From: Synergistaceae bacterium
Lineage (GTDB): Bacteria > Synergistota > Synergistia > Synergistales > Aminobacteriaceae
Length of the DNA: 63,959 nt
Assembly: GCA_017443985.1 (NCBI GenBank)
Contig: JAFSXR010000059.1
Span: 1 to 63,959, forward strand
Direction: 5' to 3'
Part shown: positions 49,733-58,038 of the stretch, one piece after another
Layout of the letters: each line of letters starts with the position of its first letter
How positions within the stretch are numbered: the stretch's first letter is position 1
Program-made: the position numbers and the translations under genes
Notes under the pieces: generated by a model
Database searches by the model: none
Seen by the model: the letters and a program-made list of their open reading frames with translations, nothing else
What the model was told of the DNA's origin: nothing

Positions 49733-51136
49733 TTAAATTCCTCTTGGCTGAACGTCAATTCCGCGTTCCTGAGGAGTGCCGGGGATAAGCGAATCGCAAA
49801 TAGCTGCACAAAGTCCGGCAACGGCCATAGGTGTTTTTAATACTGCCCAGACCATTCCGCCTAAGGTCTGCGAGAACTGGCTGCTCTCCGGGTTCATGAA
49901 GATAGCCTGATTAGCTTCGACCCAGCCGGGAAGGCCGAGAGCCATTAAGAACGCAAAGCCGACTATCAAAATATTTCTTTGGCTTCCCATATCGGCACGC
50001 ATTAAAACCTGAATGCCCATTGCTCCGATCGTTCCGAATAATGCTATGTAGGCACCTCCGATTATCGGCGACGGCATCGTGGCTATCAGCGCGCTCAATT
50101 TTCCGACAAAGCTCATGAGAATTAATATCACTGCGCCGGTTCTTACGACGACACGCGAGGCAACTCCTGTTAATCCTATCAGACCTATATTTTCAGTATA
50201 TGAAGTCGTGCCGACCGAGCCGAACACGCCCGATAATGCGCAGCAGAGACCTTCAGCTCCGATGCCGCGACTTATCGTCTCGGAGTCGGGGTCGTCAACG
50301 CCCGAAGCGTAAGACACTGAATGATAGTCGCCGATTGACTCGATCATTGTCGCAAAAAATCCTGCAAGCAGAGCCGCAAAAGCCATTAAGCTGAATTTAG
50401 GCATACCCCATGGAATTATTACGGTCTTAAAGTCTCTGAGCCAAGGAGCATCGGCTACACGCGCAAGATCTACATAAGCAGGGTGATTGGGTGCAAATGT
50501 TCCGTTCTGAGATAAGAACAGGCAAGCGCAATAAGTTATAACGATTGCTAAGAGTATCGCAAAAATATTTACGTACTTATTTCTTAAAACGAGGCTGAAC
50601 AGAAAAATTAATATGACAACTGCTAGGGAGGCTGGCCAGTAATTTGCAGCGTTGCCCTGCACGGCAGTTCCAGCGAGTGAAAATCCTATTGCCATTATGA
50701 CCGGTCCGATGACTACGGGCGTTATTACCTTGCGGATAATTCCAACTATTCTGCTGTAGCCTATGACTGATAGAATAATTCCCCCTGCGATCAAGCCTCC
50801 GCCCATGTACTGCATGACCGTTTCAGGGCCTGATGCTTTGTAAAGTGCTATGACCGTCATGACCGAAGGGATAAAAGAAAAGCTCGATCCCTGAACTATT
50901 GGAAGTCCCGAACCGAGCTTTTTGCTGGTCTGAATGAGTGTCGCAACGCCCATTCCGAAATATACGCAGGAAATCAGCGAAGCAATTTGTAAAGCGTCCA
51001 TTCCCATTGCTGGGCCAAATATTAAAGGAACTAGAGTGGTCGAACCGAAAAGCGTTAATACGTGCTGTGCGCCTGAGAGAAGAGTTATAAAGAAAGGCGG
51101 CCTGTCGTTTATTCCGTAAATCATTTTTCTGGCCAT
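49733..51136 (-). CDS. NCS2-family uracil/xanthine permease
   Basis: This 467-residue transporter imports uracil, xanthine or related nucleobases with H+ or Na+. It has about 12-14 membrane helices, an N-terminal FFITLLSGAQHVLTLFGSTTLVPLIFG, the family motif VIGPVIMAIGFSLAG and FSLMAFAALLAGFFATMIESIGDYHSVS with the conserved Glu, then NIGLIGLTGVASRVVVRTGAVILI. The length and MIESIGDY form fit the xanthine/uric-acid or UraA branches. No purine riboswitch was recognised in its leader, which is short on this strand. Confidence 0.92.
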   Translation of the reverse strand: MARKMIYGINDRPPFFITLLSGAQHVLTLFGSTTLVPLIFGPAMGMDALQIASLISCVYFGMGVATLIQTSKKLGSGLPIVQGSSFSFIPSVMTVIALYKASGPETVMQYMGGGLIAGGIILSVIGYSRIVGIIRKVITPVVIGPVIMAIGFSLAGTAVQGNAANYWPASLAVVILIFLFSLVLRNKYVNIFAILLAIVITYCACLFLSQNGTFAPNHPAYVDLARVADAPWLRDFKTVIIPWGMPKFSLMAFAALLAGFFATMIESIGDYHSVSYASGVDDPDSETISRGIGAEGLCCALSGVFGSVGTTSYTENIGLIGLTGVASRVVVRTGAVILILMSFVGKLSALIATMPSPIIGGAYIALFGTIGAMGIQVLMRADMGSQRNILIVGFAFLMALGLPGWVEANQAIFMNPESSQFSQTLGGMVWAVLKTPMAVAGLCAAICDSLIPGTPQERGIDVQPRGI

Positions 51137-51212
51137 ATAGTAAAAAACCTCCTAAAAAAAATTAATTTCCGGACAGAAGATTTTAAGGAAATATAAAATT
51201 TTTGTCAAGAGC

Positions 51213-51250
51213 TAAAAAAAACAGCCCCCGAAAAATTTTCGAGGACTGTT
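51213..51250 (-). terminator. Intrinsic terminator after the AGCS symporter gene
   Basis: On the minus strand AACAGTCCTCGAAAATTTT pairs with its partner CGGGGGCTGTT (stem 51221-51250, some mismatches) and runs into eight T's. Confidence 0.8.
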
Positions 51251-51278
51251 GAAAAATTTATGTTCTCTAAAATTATTT

Positions 51279-52940
51279 TTAGATGACCGACAATGCCGCG
51301 ACTGCAAGAATAACTGACAGGAAACCGAGAAGCGTCTGTCTCTTGTATGCAACAATGAGGCCGATTATAGCCGCAAGCGTCGCAAAAATCGTCGTGTGAG
51401 CAAAGAACGCGAGCGTTCCGAAGCCTACGCCGATAACTCCGAGCGTAATAAACTGAGCCTTTGAAACTAAAACTTTATGGCTTGCGCTTAATACTCTGTC
51501 GTCAGGCGTTCCGTAATTTTCTTCGTAATCGTCAACAATTCTCTTCAACGTCGCCGAAAGAATTAACAGTCCGATTAAGTTCGGCAGTGCCATTAATCCG
51601 TTGAGCGTGTCCGAAATATCCCAAATATTATTAAGGAACTGGTTGCCCTCTGCTCCTAAGAACTGTGAGCCGGCCGCGCCGATTATTATCATGCAGATCC
51701 AAAGAATTTTCATGATAGGCTTTGTCCATACGCCGAATAAATAAGTGATTGAAGTTTCAGCGTACCAGTACCAGCCTAAAATCGTTGTGAACGCGAACAA
51801 TAATAATCCGATTGAAAGAATATATTTTCCGGGTGCTCCGAGCGCGTTTTCAAATGCCCTCAACGTAAGCTGTGCGCCTGTTAAATCCGGCGAGCCCGTA
51901 AGAGTTCCGGTTGACATGACAACAAGAGCCGTCATCGTGCAGATAACGATCGTGTCCATGAAAACTTCAAAAATTCCGTAGAAACCCTGCTGAACGGGGT
52001 GCTCAACGCTCGCTGTTGCGTGGACCATAGGGGCGGAACCCATACCGGCTTCGTTGGAGAAAACGCCTCTGGCGATACCGCGCTGTACTGCTTCCTTAAC
52101 TCCCCAGCCTGCTAAAGCTCCGGGCAATGTCTCTAACGGGTCATTGAATGCTAAATGTATAGCGTTAGCGATAACTCCGGGAAGAGCCGCCGAATTAATA
52201 ACGAGGACGTAAATTGCTCCGAAGATATAGAAAATTGCCATGAAGGGCACTACGTAAGTCGTAACTGTTGAAAGGCTCTTTAATCCGCCGATTATGACGA
52301 GCGCAACGAGAACGGCCATAACAATTCCGCTGTAGAGGTGATTAATGCCCCAACCCATTGACATTGCTTCAGCCGCCGAGTTTGCCTGAGTGGCCGCGCC
52401 GATCCCGAACGAGGCCAAGAACGCGAACAGAGCGAATAAAATTGCGAGCAGCTTTCCGATAAATTTTCCAAGTCCCGGACCAAGCACTTCGCCTGCGCCC
52501 TTCTCAAGAATATACATCGTGCCTCCGCGCCAGTCGCCGTGAGCGTCCTTCTGTCTGTAGTGAACGGCCAGCGTAACTTCAGCAAACTTTGTGCACATAC
52601 CGAACAAAGCCGAAATTAACATCCAGACTAACGCGCCCGGACCGCCTAAGTGAAGAGCCGTAGCAACACCGGCAACGTTGCCCGTACCGACAGTAGCCGC
52701 CATTGCCGTAGCCATTGCCGCGAATGATGAAATTGATTTATCTTCGCCGGATTTTTTTCTGAAGCTGAAAACTTCCGAGAGAGACGCGAAAAAATATCTG
52801 AACTGCGGAAGGCCGAGCAGAAGCGTTAAATAAACTCCTGTGCCCACGAGCAGGATCAGAACGGGCGCGCCCCAGACAAAGCTGTTGACGATACCGTTGT
52901 AATACATAATTTTTTCCATTACTGCTTGCATTTCCTGCAT
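51279..52940 (-). CDS. AGCS-family Na+:alanine/glycine symporter
   Basis: This 553-residue transporter has about 11-13 membrane helices, with the AGCS hallmarks GTGNVAGVATALHLGGPGALVWM and TKFAEVTLAVHYRQKDAHGDWRGGTMYIL. Further motifs are ANSAAEAMSMGWGI, RGIARGVFSNEAGMGSAPMVHATA and FTTILGWYWYAETSITYLFG. It imports alanine or glycine with sodium, fitting an amino-acid-based energy metabolism. The C-terminal extension after about residue 480 is longer than average. The Shine-Dalgarno AAGGAG stands 14 bp from the first ATG, and an ATG three codons in is a fair alternative. Confidence 0.93.
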   Translation of the reverse strand: MQEMQAVMEKIMYYNGIVNSFVWGAPVLILLVGTGVYLTLLLGLPQFRYFFASLSEVFSFRKKSGEDKSISSFAAMATAMAATVGTGNVAGVATALHLGGPGALVWMLISALFGMCTKFAEVTLAVHYRQKDAHGDWRGGTMYILEKGAGEVLGPGLGKFIGKLLAILFALFAFLASFGIGAATQANSAAEAMSMGWGINHLYSGIVMAVLVALVIIGGLKSLSTVTTYVVPFMAIFYIFGAIYVLVINSAALPGVIANAIHLAFNDPLETLPGALAGWGVKEAVQRGIARGVFSNEAGMGSAPMVHATASVEHPVQQGFYGIFEVFMDTIVICTMTALVVMSTGTLTGSPDLTGAQLTLRAFENALGAPGKYILSIGLLLFAFTTILGWYWYAETSITYLFGVWTKPIMKILWICMIIIGAAGSQFLGAEGNQFLNNIWDISDTLNGLMALPNLIGLLILSATLKRIVDDYEENYGTPDDRVLSASHKVLVSKAQFITLGVIGVGFGTLAFFAHTTIFATLAAIIGLIVAYKRQTLLGFLSVILAVAALSVI

Positions 52941-53011
52941 GGTAAAATCACACGCTCCTTATAAAAAATGTAAAAATTTTCGATATATTATACACGAATG
53001 AAAAATCGCGG

Positions 53012-53137
53012 CGAAAAATTTTTTGAGAGGCTGAAAATTTTTTTGTGATTCTATTTTTTTCTTAAGCTCCGTAAAATTTTATGAGCGTTAAAAATTTTTG
53101 AAGTTCTTGTAGGTGTAAAAGTAGTTGCAAAAAAAAA
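53012..53137 (-). repeat. GGGGACTACA dispersed element, copy E (diverged)
   Basis: On the minus strand the double unit has drifted to GCAACTACTTTTACACCTAC, but the length, TTCAAAAATTTTTAACGCTCAT, and the tail with TAGAATCACAAAAAAATTTT are kept and match copy A. A perfect hairpin with T-run (terminator entry below) directly abuts its start, as in copy B. Confidence 0.65.
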
Positions 53138-53160
53138 TTCTCTCCTTCATCGAGAGAATT
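53128..53160 (-). terminator. Hairpin plus T-run directly before element copy E
   Basis: On the minus strand AATTCTCTC (53160-53152) and GAGAGAATT (53144-53136) form a perfect 9-bp stem with 7-nt loop, followed by nine T's. An extended -10, TGTTATAAT, lies only about 15-25 bp before it (near 53174-53182). Either a very short RNA is made, or the hairpin attenuates transcription towards the AGCS gene. Confidence 0.7.
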
Positions 53161-53211
53161 TACTTTCGGAAAATTATAACATGCTAAAATTATTATCGGG
53201 GTGATTTTTTT

Positions 53212-53442
53212 ATGGGCGTAAATTTGAACGATGCGGAATATTTTGCTGATGCTATTTCAAAAAGAATTGGGCAGCTTATCGATGAAAGAAATATTTTAAG
53301 GCGCGAGCTTTCCAGAAATTCAAGCGGAAATTTAGAACAGAGCAAAGAGTTTGTCAGGCTTTTTCAGGAAAATATAACTTCAAACGCAGCCTCCGCCGAA
53401 AAATTTGAAAGACTTGAGCATATTCTTTTAATGAGGTATTAA
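53212..53442 (+). CDS. Small hypothetical helical protein upstream of a ZapA-like gene
   Basis: This 76-residue protein is mostly helical and charged (NDAEYFADAISKRIGQLIDERNILRREL, then ENITSNAASAEKFERLEHILLMRY), with no cysteine and no signal peptide, probably a short coiled coil. GGGGTGATT before the start gives a ribosome site. It lies 12 bp before the ZapA-like gene, so the two are probably one transcript. No family recognised; a divisome accessory role is only suggested by that neighbour. Confidence 0.6.
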   Translation: MGVNLNDAEYFADAISKRIGQLIDERNILRRELSRNSSGNLEQSKEFVRLFQENITSNAASAEKFERLEHILLMRY

Positions 53443-53454
53443 ATAAAATAAAAA

Positions 53455-53706
53455 ATGAGAACTTCACGCGATGTCTATCTGACTATAGGGAAAAGTTCCT
53501 ACACAATGAATACGCCGATTGATAATGAGGTGCTTGACAGAATAAAGGCCCTCATCGATGAAGCCTGCGGAGAAATTGTCAAGGGAGCAAAGCAGGAAGA
53601 TATTTTAATGCTGACGTGTGTCAGGCTTGCTTACTCGCTCGACACAGTAAACGAGAAACTGAAAAAAATCCTTGCGCGAATAGAAGGAGAAAATAAAAAT
53701 GGCTGA
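53455..53706 (+). CDS. ZapA-like cell-division protein
   Basis: This 83-residue protein resembles ZapA, which bundles FtsZ filaments. VYLTIGKSSYTMNTPIDNEVLDRIKALIDEACG matches the ZapA N-terminal strand-helix unit, and a long C-terminal helix (ILMLTCVRLAYSLDTVNEKLKKILARI) would give the coiled-coil dimer. It is slightly short. It overlaps a following small membrane gene by 8 bp. ZapA in Synergistota is commonly weakly conserved, so the call is moderate. Confidence 0.65.
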   Translation: MRTSRDVYLTIGKSSYTMNTPIDNEVLDRIKALIDEACGEIVKGAKQEDILMLTCVRLAYSLDTVNEKLKKILARIEGENKNG

Positions 53707-53827
53707 TATTTTTTTCGGGGTTTTAATTGTCGCCGGAATATTTTTTGCGTTGAGATATATAAAAAATACTCCTCACTGTGCCCATAACTGCGACGAATGC
53801 AGACACCCCTGTAGAAGTAGGAGTTAG
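53699..53827 (+). CDS. Small cysteine-rich membrane protein, FeoB-associated type
   Basis: This 42-residue protein starts with ATG at 53699, overlapping the ZapA-like stop, and is too short for most gene finders. One membrane helix (IFFGVLIVAGIFFALRYI) is followed by a short tail with CAHNCDECRHPC, four cysteines plus histidines. That layout recalls the FeoB-associated Cys-rich membrane proteins (metal binding), but no feoB lies nearby. The final codons AGA AGT AGG AGT TAG come from the heptad array, so the tail may have been replaced. Confidence 0.55.
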   Translation: MADIFFGVLIVAGIFFALRYIKNTPHCAHNCDECRHPCRSRS

Positions 53828-53846
53828 GAATTAGGAGTTAGGAGGT
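53813..53846 (+). repeat. TTAGGAG/TTAGGAA array before the VOC gene
   Basis: GTAGAAGTAGGAGTTAGGAA is followed by TTAGGAGTTAGGAGG; the last unit also supplies the GGAGG ribosome site of the glyoxalase-like gene at 53853. Confidence 0.75.
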
Positions 53847-53852
53847 TTTATT

Positions 53853-54224
53853 ATGAAATTCAAAATGGTACACGAAAATTACAACGTGCAAAATCTTGAA
53901 AAGTCGCTCGATTTTTACGAGAAGGCTCTCGGCCTCACAGAGAAAAGACGCAAGACAGCTCCCGACGGCTCGTTCGTAATCGTTTTCGTAGGCAACGACG
54001 CTTCAGAATTTGAGCTTGAGCTGACTTGGCTCGCCGATCACCCTCAAAAATACGACATAGGCGAAGAAGAATTTCATCTTGCTTTTCACGTTGACGACTT
54101 TGCCGCAGCTCATGAACTTCATGAAAAAATGGGCTGTATCTGCTTTGAAAATCACAGCATGGGAATTTATTTCATTCAAGACCCTGACGGATATTGGCTC
54201 GAAGTAATCCCGGCAAAACGGTAA
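53853..54224 (+). CDS. Glyoxalase I-like VOC family protein
   Basis: This 123-residue protein has the VOC fold of lactoylglutathione lyase. HENYNVQNLEKSLDFYEKALGL is the family start, then FELELTWLADHP, FHLAFHVDDFAAAHELHEKMG and YFIQDPDGYWLEVIP. Potential metal ligands are His-7, Glu in FELELT, His in FHLAF and Glu in LEVIP, all present. It would detoxify methylglyoxal if thiol partners exist, but other VOC functions are possible. The Shine-Dalgarno comes from a heptad array. Confidence 0.85.
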   Translation: MKFKMVHENYNVQNLEKSLDFYEKALGLTEKRRKTAPDGSFVIVFVGNDASEFELELTWLADHPQKYDIGEEEFHLAFHVDDFAAAHELHEKMGCICFENHSMGIYFIQDPDGYWLEVIPAKR

Positions 54225-54292
54225 TTCAGGCAGGAAATAGGAAATTTCTAACTTCATCACAAAAAAAATTAAAGGAGAAAAAAATTTTTATC

Positions 54293-54742
54293 ATGAAAGT
54301 AATTTTGAAATCAGACGTTAATAAACTTGGCAAGGCCGGAGCGTTGCTTGACGTGAGCGACGGTTACGCGAGAAATTTTCTTTTGCCGAAAAATCTTGCG
54401 CTCAAAGCGACTCCTGCAAAGCTCAACGAATGGAAAAACGAACAGGCACGTTTGAAAGCAAAGGACGCTAAAGACCACGCCGAAGCGTTGGAGATCCAGA
54501 AAAAAATTCAGGGCAAATCCGTCAGCATTGCCGGAAAAGCCGGAGACAACGGAAAATTATTTGGAAGCATAACGCCTGCGCAGATTGCCGAAGCTCTTGA
54601 GGCTCAACACGGTCTGAAAGATTTTGACAAGAGAAATATAAAACTTGACGAAGTTATCAAACAGCCCGGAAATTTTAAGTTCTCGGTGAAATTATATCCG
54701 AACGTTCAAGCAGATATGACGCTTGTCGTAACGGTCGCTTAA
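54293..54742 (+). CDS. rplI: 50S ribosomal protein bL9
   Basis: This 149-residue protein binds 23S rRNA near the L1 stalk. The N-terminal domain MKVILKSDVNKLGKAGALLDVSDGYARNFLLPKNLA is unmistakable. A long charged helix follows (LNEWKNEQARLKAKDAKDHAEALEIQKK), then the C-terminal domain ending TLVVTVA. The start at 54293 has AAAGGAGAA before it; an upstream ATG-less extension to 54194 is not part of the protein. It directly precedes dnaB (1 bp gap). The usual rpsF, ssb and rpsR are missing from this side. Confidence 0.96.
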   Translation: MKVILKSDVNKLGKAGALLDVSDGYARNFLLPKNLALKATPAKLNEWKNEQARLKAKDAKDHAEALEIQKKIQGKSVSIAGKAGDNGKLFGSITPAQIAEALEAQHGLKDFDKRNIKLDEVIKQPGNFKFSVKLYPNVQADMTLVVTVA

Positions 54743-54743
54743 T

Positions 54744-56090
54744 ATGAATCTGAGCTATAAAACTTTTCCCCACAATCCCGAAGCCGAACGCGCTGTACTT
54801 GGAGCCGCAATGCTCTCTAGAGACGCTCTGAGCAGCGCGCTGGAAATCCTAAAGCCCGATGATTTTTACGACATTACTAACAAAATCGCTTATGAAATTT
54901 TAATGGACATGTATGCAGCTGATAAGCCCGTCGATTTAGTTACAGCGTCGGAAGAAATGAAGGCTAGAGGAGTTTTTGACAGGCTCGGAGGACAGCCTTT
55001 CTTAGCTGATTTAATTTCGGACGTTACGATAACCGCGAACGTGGTCTATCATGCTGAAATAGTCAAAGAGCACTCAATCAGAAGAAAATTAATCGAAGCA
55101 GGGAATAAAATAATTTCTCTTGCTTTTCAAATCGATAAGCCCACAAAAGAAATTATCGAAGTGATTGAAAAATTAATTTTTGATGCGGCTCAAAATAGAA
55201 ACTCTTCGGATTTTCGGCACGTAAAAGAAATAATCAGTCCTGTTTTTACGAATGTCGAGGAAAGATTAAATAAAAGCAAGGGTTTTGTTGCGGGGTATCC
55301 TACGGGATTTACAGACCTTGACGATTACACCGGAGGTTTTCAGCCCGGAAGCCTGAATATAATTGCAGCGCGTCCATCAATGGGAAAAACTGCCTTCGCT
55401 CTAAATATTGCGCAGTTCGGAGGAAATGAAAATAACATTCCCGTTTTAATCTTCAGTTTGGAAATGCCTGCGGAGCAGTTAGTTTTGAGAATGCTTGCGG
55501 CGGAGTCGAGAGCAGATTTATCGAGACTCAACAAGGGAGATTTTGACACGTTGATCTTTCAAAATGTGCGTGAGGCCTGCGGCACTCTGGCGCGGAGAGA
55601 TATTTATATTAATGACGATTCCAATTTGACCGCTGTAGAATTTCGCTCGCGCTGCAGAAGATTTAAGACAAAGCACCCGGATTTAGGCTTAGTTATTGTC
55701 GATTATCTTCAGTTGATGAGCATCGGGACAAATAACATAAACAACGGAAGGCAGCAGGAAGTCGCGGAAATTTCGAGAATGTTAAAAGCCGTTGCGCGTG
55801 AATTAAATTGTCCCGTTATCGCGCTTTCACAGCTTTCGCGTGCAGCCGAGCAGAGGGTAGAAAAAAAACCTCAGCTTTCAGATTTAAGGGACTCCGGCGC
55901 GATTGAGCAGGACGCTGATGTTGTAATGTTAATGTTCAGAGAAGATTATTATTCTGACGATGAACAGAACCCGGACCTGGACAGCAAAACCGACATTCGC
56001 ATAGCCAAGAACAGAAACGGAAAAACGGGAGTTGTTAATTTAACATTTAGGCGCGAGTGTACAAGATTTTTAGATTATGGTGAGATTTAA
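54744..56090 (+). CDS. dnaB: Replicative DNA helicase DnaB
   Basis: This 448-residue hexameric helicase unwinds DNA at the fork. The N-terminal DnaG-interacting domain (about 1-110) starts PHNPEAERAVLGAAMLSRDAL. The RecA-like motor has FQPGSLNIIAARPSMGKTAFALNIA (Walker A in ARPSMGKT, about residue 213), LIFSLEMPAEQLVLRMLAAES, DLGLVIVDYLQLMS (Walker B), QEVAEISRMLKAVARELNCPVIALSQLSR and SDLRDSGAIEQDADVVMLMFRED. It is coupled to rplI as in many bacteria. No intein is present. Confidence 0.97.
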   Translation: MNLSYKTFPHNPEAERAVLGAAMLSRDALSSALEILKPDDFYDITNKIAYEILMDMYAADKPVDLVTASEEMKARGVFDRLGGQPFLADLISDVTITANVVYHAEIVKEHSIRRKLIEAGNKIISLAFQIDKPTKEIIEVIEKLIFDAAQNRNSSDFRHVKEIISPVFTNVEERLNKSKGFVAGYPTGFTDLDDYTGGFQPGSLNIIAARPSMGKTAFALNIAQFGGNENNIPVLIFSLEMPAEQLVLRMLAAESRADLSRLNKGDFDTLIFQNVREACGTLARRDIYINDDSNLTAVEFRSRCRRFKTKHPDLGLVIVDYLQLMSIGTNNINNGRQQEVAEISRMLKAVARELNCPVIALSQLSRAAEQRVEKKPQLSDLRDSGAIEQDADVVMLMFREDYYSDDEQNPDLDSKTDIRIAKNRNGKTGVVNLTFRRECTRFLDYGEI

Positions 56091-56120
56091 TTTAATTTAA
56101 TTACTAGGAGGTTTATTTTC

Positions 56121-57026
56121 ATGAAAAAAATAATTTCAGTTATTGCTCTTTTAGTTTTAATGGCGGCTCCGTCGTTCGCTCTAAGCGACTCGGAGTATCT
56201 CAAGATGAAGAAAAACAGTCAGAGTTTTGCGCGTGCCGACAGAAAATTAACAAATACTTGGAATAAATTAAAAAAATCTCTGCCGGAATTTGTTTTCAAA
56301 GAACTTCAAAAATTTCAAAGCGCGTGGGTTAAAAAAGGCCGCGACGATGACGCAAAAAATTACATCAAAGAAGGCTACTCGCGCACAGAGGCTTACACAA
56401 TGGCAACGAATGACCGAGCTAACGCACTTCCCGAAATTGCTCAAAACTTAATGAACAGTTCCGAAGGCTACGAACCTGCCGATGCCGGCGATTATGAGGA
56501 CGGCAGCTTTGAAGAAATCGGACGCGACTACGGCGAAGAAATGACAGCAGCAAAAAAGCCGGGCGGACAGGAAAATAAGAAATCCGAAAATAAAAAGCCT
56601 GCAAAAAAACCTGATAATCATAATGAAAATAATTACGATGAAGACAATGACGCAAAAGGCGAAATTGAAGAGGACCGCTTCAAAGATTCAGAGGCTAATT
56701 CCGAAGGAATAGTCTACGAGGGAAATTACACGAGACGCAACAGTGCAAGCAAGGGCGGCTTCATGACGGTTTTAATCACGAATAAAGACGAAAACGAAGC
56801 CGAAGTTACGATAAGCCTCAAAAATCCCGAAGTTACTTGGAGCGCAAAGGGCTGGATCGGCACAGAAAATAACGTGCTTGAACTTTTCGACGCAAACTAC
56901 AGCAACTGTCAGGCAAATTTAACTTTCAGCAAGGGCCGCGTAAAAGTTGAAAGCTCGCCTGATGATGACTGGGACGAAGTTTTAGGCAAGGGTGTCAGGC
57001 TCGACGGAGTTTATGATAAAGATTAA
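56121..57026 (+). CDS. Secreted protein with LprI-like N-terminal domain
   Basis: This 301-residue exported protein has a signal peptide (about 1-20, APSFAL). Residues about 20-100 resemble the LprI/DUF1311 lysozyme-inhibitor-type domain: SFARADRKLTNTWNKLKKSLPEFVFKELQKFQSAWVKKGRDDDA, with the spaced W/K/R pattern, though the usual cysteines are absent. A low-complexity acidic/basic linker (AKKPGGQENKKSENKKPAKKP) leads to a beta-rich C-terminal domain of about 95 residues that ends VRLDGVYDKD. It follows dnaB by 30 bp with an AGGAGG site. Function unknown. Confidence 0.65.
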   Translation: MKKIISVIALLVLMAAPSFALSDSEYLKMKKNSQSFARADRKLTNTWNKLKKSLPEFVFKELQKFQSAWVKKGRDDDAKNYIKEGYSRTEAYTMATNDRANALPEIAQNLMNSSEGYEPADAGDYEDGSFEEIGRDYGEEMTAAKKPGGQENKKSENKKPAKKPDNHNENNYDEDNDAKGEIEEDRFKDSEANSEGIVYEGNYTRRNSASKGGFMTVLITNKDENEAEVTISLKNPEVTWSAKGWIGTENNVLELFDANYSNCQANLTFSKGRVKVESSPDDDWDEVLGKGVRLDGVYDKD

Positions 57027-57078
57027 CTAGGAGTTAGGAAGTAGGAAGTAGGAGGTTTTTTTCTTGTTCCTAATTCCT
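57027..57078. repeat. Heptad/octad array, inverted pair, after the LprI-like gene
   Basis: AGGAGTTAGGAAGTAGGAAG then TAGGAGG, a T-run, then TTCCTAATTCCTCG in reverse sense, giving a possible hairpin with T-rich loop behind the stop at 57026. Confidence 0.75.
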
Positions 57079-57107
57079 CGTTCATCATTAAAATTTAATA
57101 TTTAATG

Positions 57108-57113
57108 TATAAT
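57108..57113 (+). promoter_or_regulatory. Candidate -10 element (TATAAT) for the solute-binding gene
   Basis: AATGTATAATTTC lies about 37 bp before the start at 57150, which has a CAGGAGGT ribosome site. Confidence 0.5.
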
Positions 57114-57149
57114 TTCAATAGTTTCAAATTTTTCAGGAGGTAATGTTCA

Positions 57150-57974
57150 ATGAAAAAATTATTGTGCGTGCTTTTGTTTGTTTGTTTGTTCGCGTCAACG
57201 GCTTTCGCGTCTCACAGGGTCGGTGTCCTCAAAAACCTCAACGTAACGGAGGAGGAGTTTCAGCGTTTTGTTGAAGAAAGACAAAAAAACGGCCAAACTC
57301 AAATTTTTTCAACCACCACAAGAGAAGATCCTGTTTTTGTATTTTTCGATACGTTTATGGCAATGCAGATGGCACTCAACGCAGGAAATATTGATGAAAT
57401 TCTGCTGCCGGAAGACACTGCCGAGTATCTCATTAATGTAACCGAGAAATATTATTATGTGGCCTGCGTCGTAAGGACAACTCCGATAACTTTGAACTTC
57501 GGCTTCAGGGCAAACGATGACCCTGCGCTGAAAAATAAATTTAACGAGGCCATTATGTCAATGAAAGCTGACGGAACTCTCGCAATTTTGGAGGATAAAT
57601 ACATCGCAAATGCAGGAATAGGCGATCCTGAGCCGGTGGAGTTAGGGCGCTATGAGAACATTGACAAAACAATCACGGTTGCTGTTACAGGCGACATTCC
57701 TCCTATAGATTTTGTAAATGCTGAAGGGAAACCGGCAGGATTCAGCACGGCTGTAATTGCTGAGATAGCGAAGAGATTAAAAATTAACGTTGAGCTCGTT
57801 AATATCGATGCCGGAGCGCGTGCGTCGTCTTTAGCTTCGGGACGTTCCGACGTTGTTTTCTGGTTCCAGTCATATAAAAATCTTGACGGCACACAGCCGG
57901 ATATTCCCAAAGGCATAGTGCTCTCTGAGCCTTATTACCAGTGGAACGAATTTTTCCACATTGCTAAACGCTAA
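57150..57974 (+). CDS. Solute-binding protein with SBP_bac_3 halves in swapped order (paralogue)
   Basis: This 274-residue exported protein has a signal peptide (about 1-20, ASTAFAS, no lipobox). The order of motifs equals that of the protein at 3169-3990: VGVLKNLNVTEEEFQRFV, DTFMAMQMALNAGNIDEILLP and the family-3 tail motif LKNKFNEAIMSMKADGTLAIL come first. KTITVAVTGDIPPIDFVNAEG, FSTAVIAEIAKRL, SLASGRSDVVFW and SEPYYQW come second. Canonical proteins have the reverse order. About half of the residues match between the two paralogues. No transporter genes are adjacent. Signal-peptide type differs between the two copies (lipoprotein there, soluble here). Confidence 0.8.
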   Translation: MKKLLCVLLFVCLFASTAFASHRVGVLKNLNVTEEEFQRFVEERQKNGQTQIFSTTTREDPVFVFFDTFMAMQMALNAGNIDEILLPEDTAEYLINVTEKYYYVACVVRTTPITLNFGFRANDDPALKNKFNEAIMSMKADGTLAILEDKYIANAGIGDPEPVELGRYENIDKTITVAVTGDIPPIDFVNAEGKPAGFSTAVIAEIAKRLKINVELVNIDAGARASSLASGRSDVVFWFQSYKNLDGTQPDIPKGIVLSEPYYQWNEFFHIAKR

Positions 57975-58014
57975 AATTAACTCTTAACTCCTCGCTCCTA
58001 ACTCTTTACTCTTA
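57973..58014 (-). repeat. Degenerate heptad array behind the solute-binding gene
   Basis: TTAACTCTTAACTCCTCGCT then CCTAACTCTTTACTCTTA, reverse-sense units with more changes than elsewhere. Confidence 0.6.
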
Positions 58015-58038
58015 AATTTTGTAAAGGCAGAAATAAAA

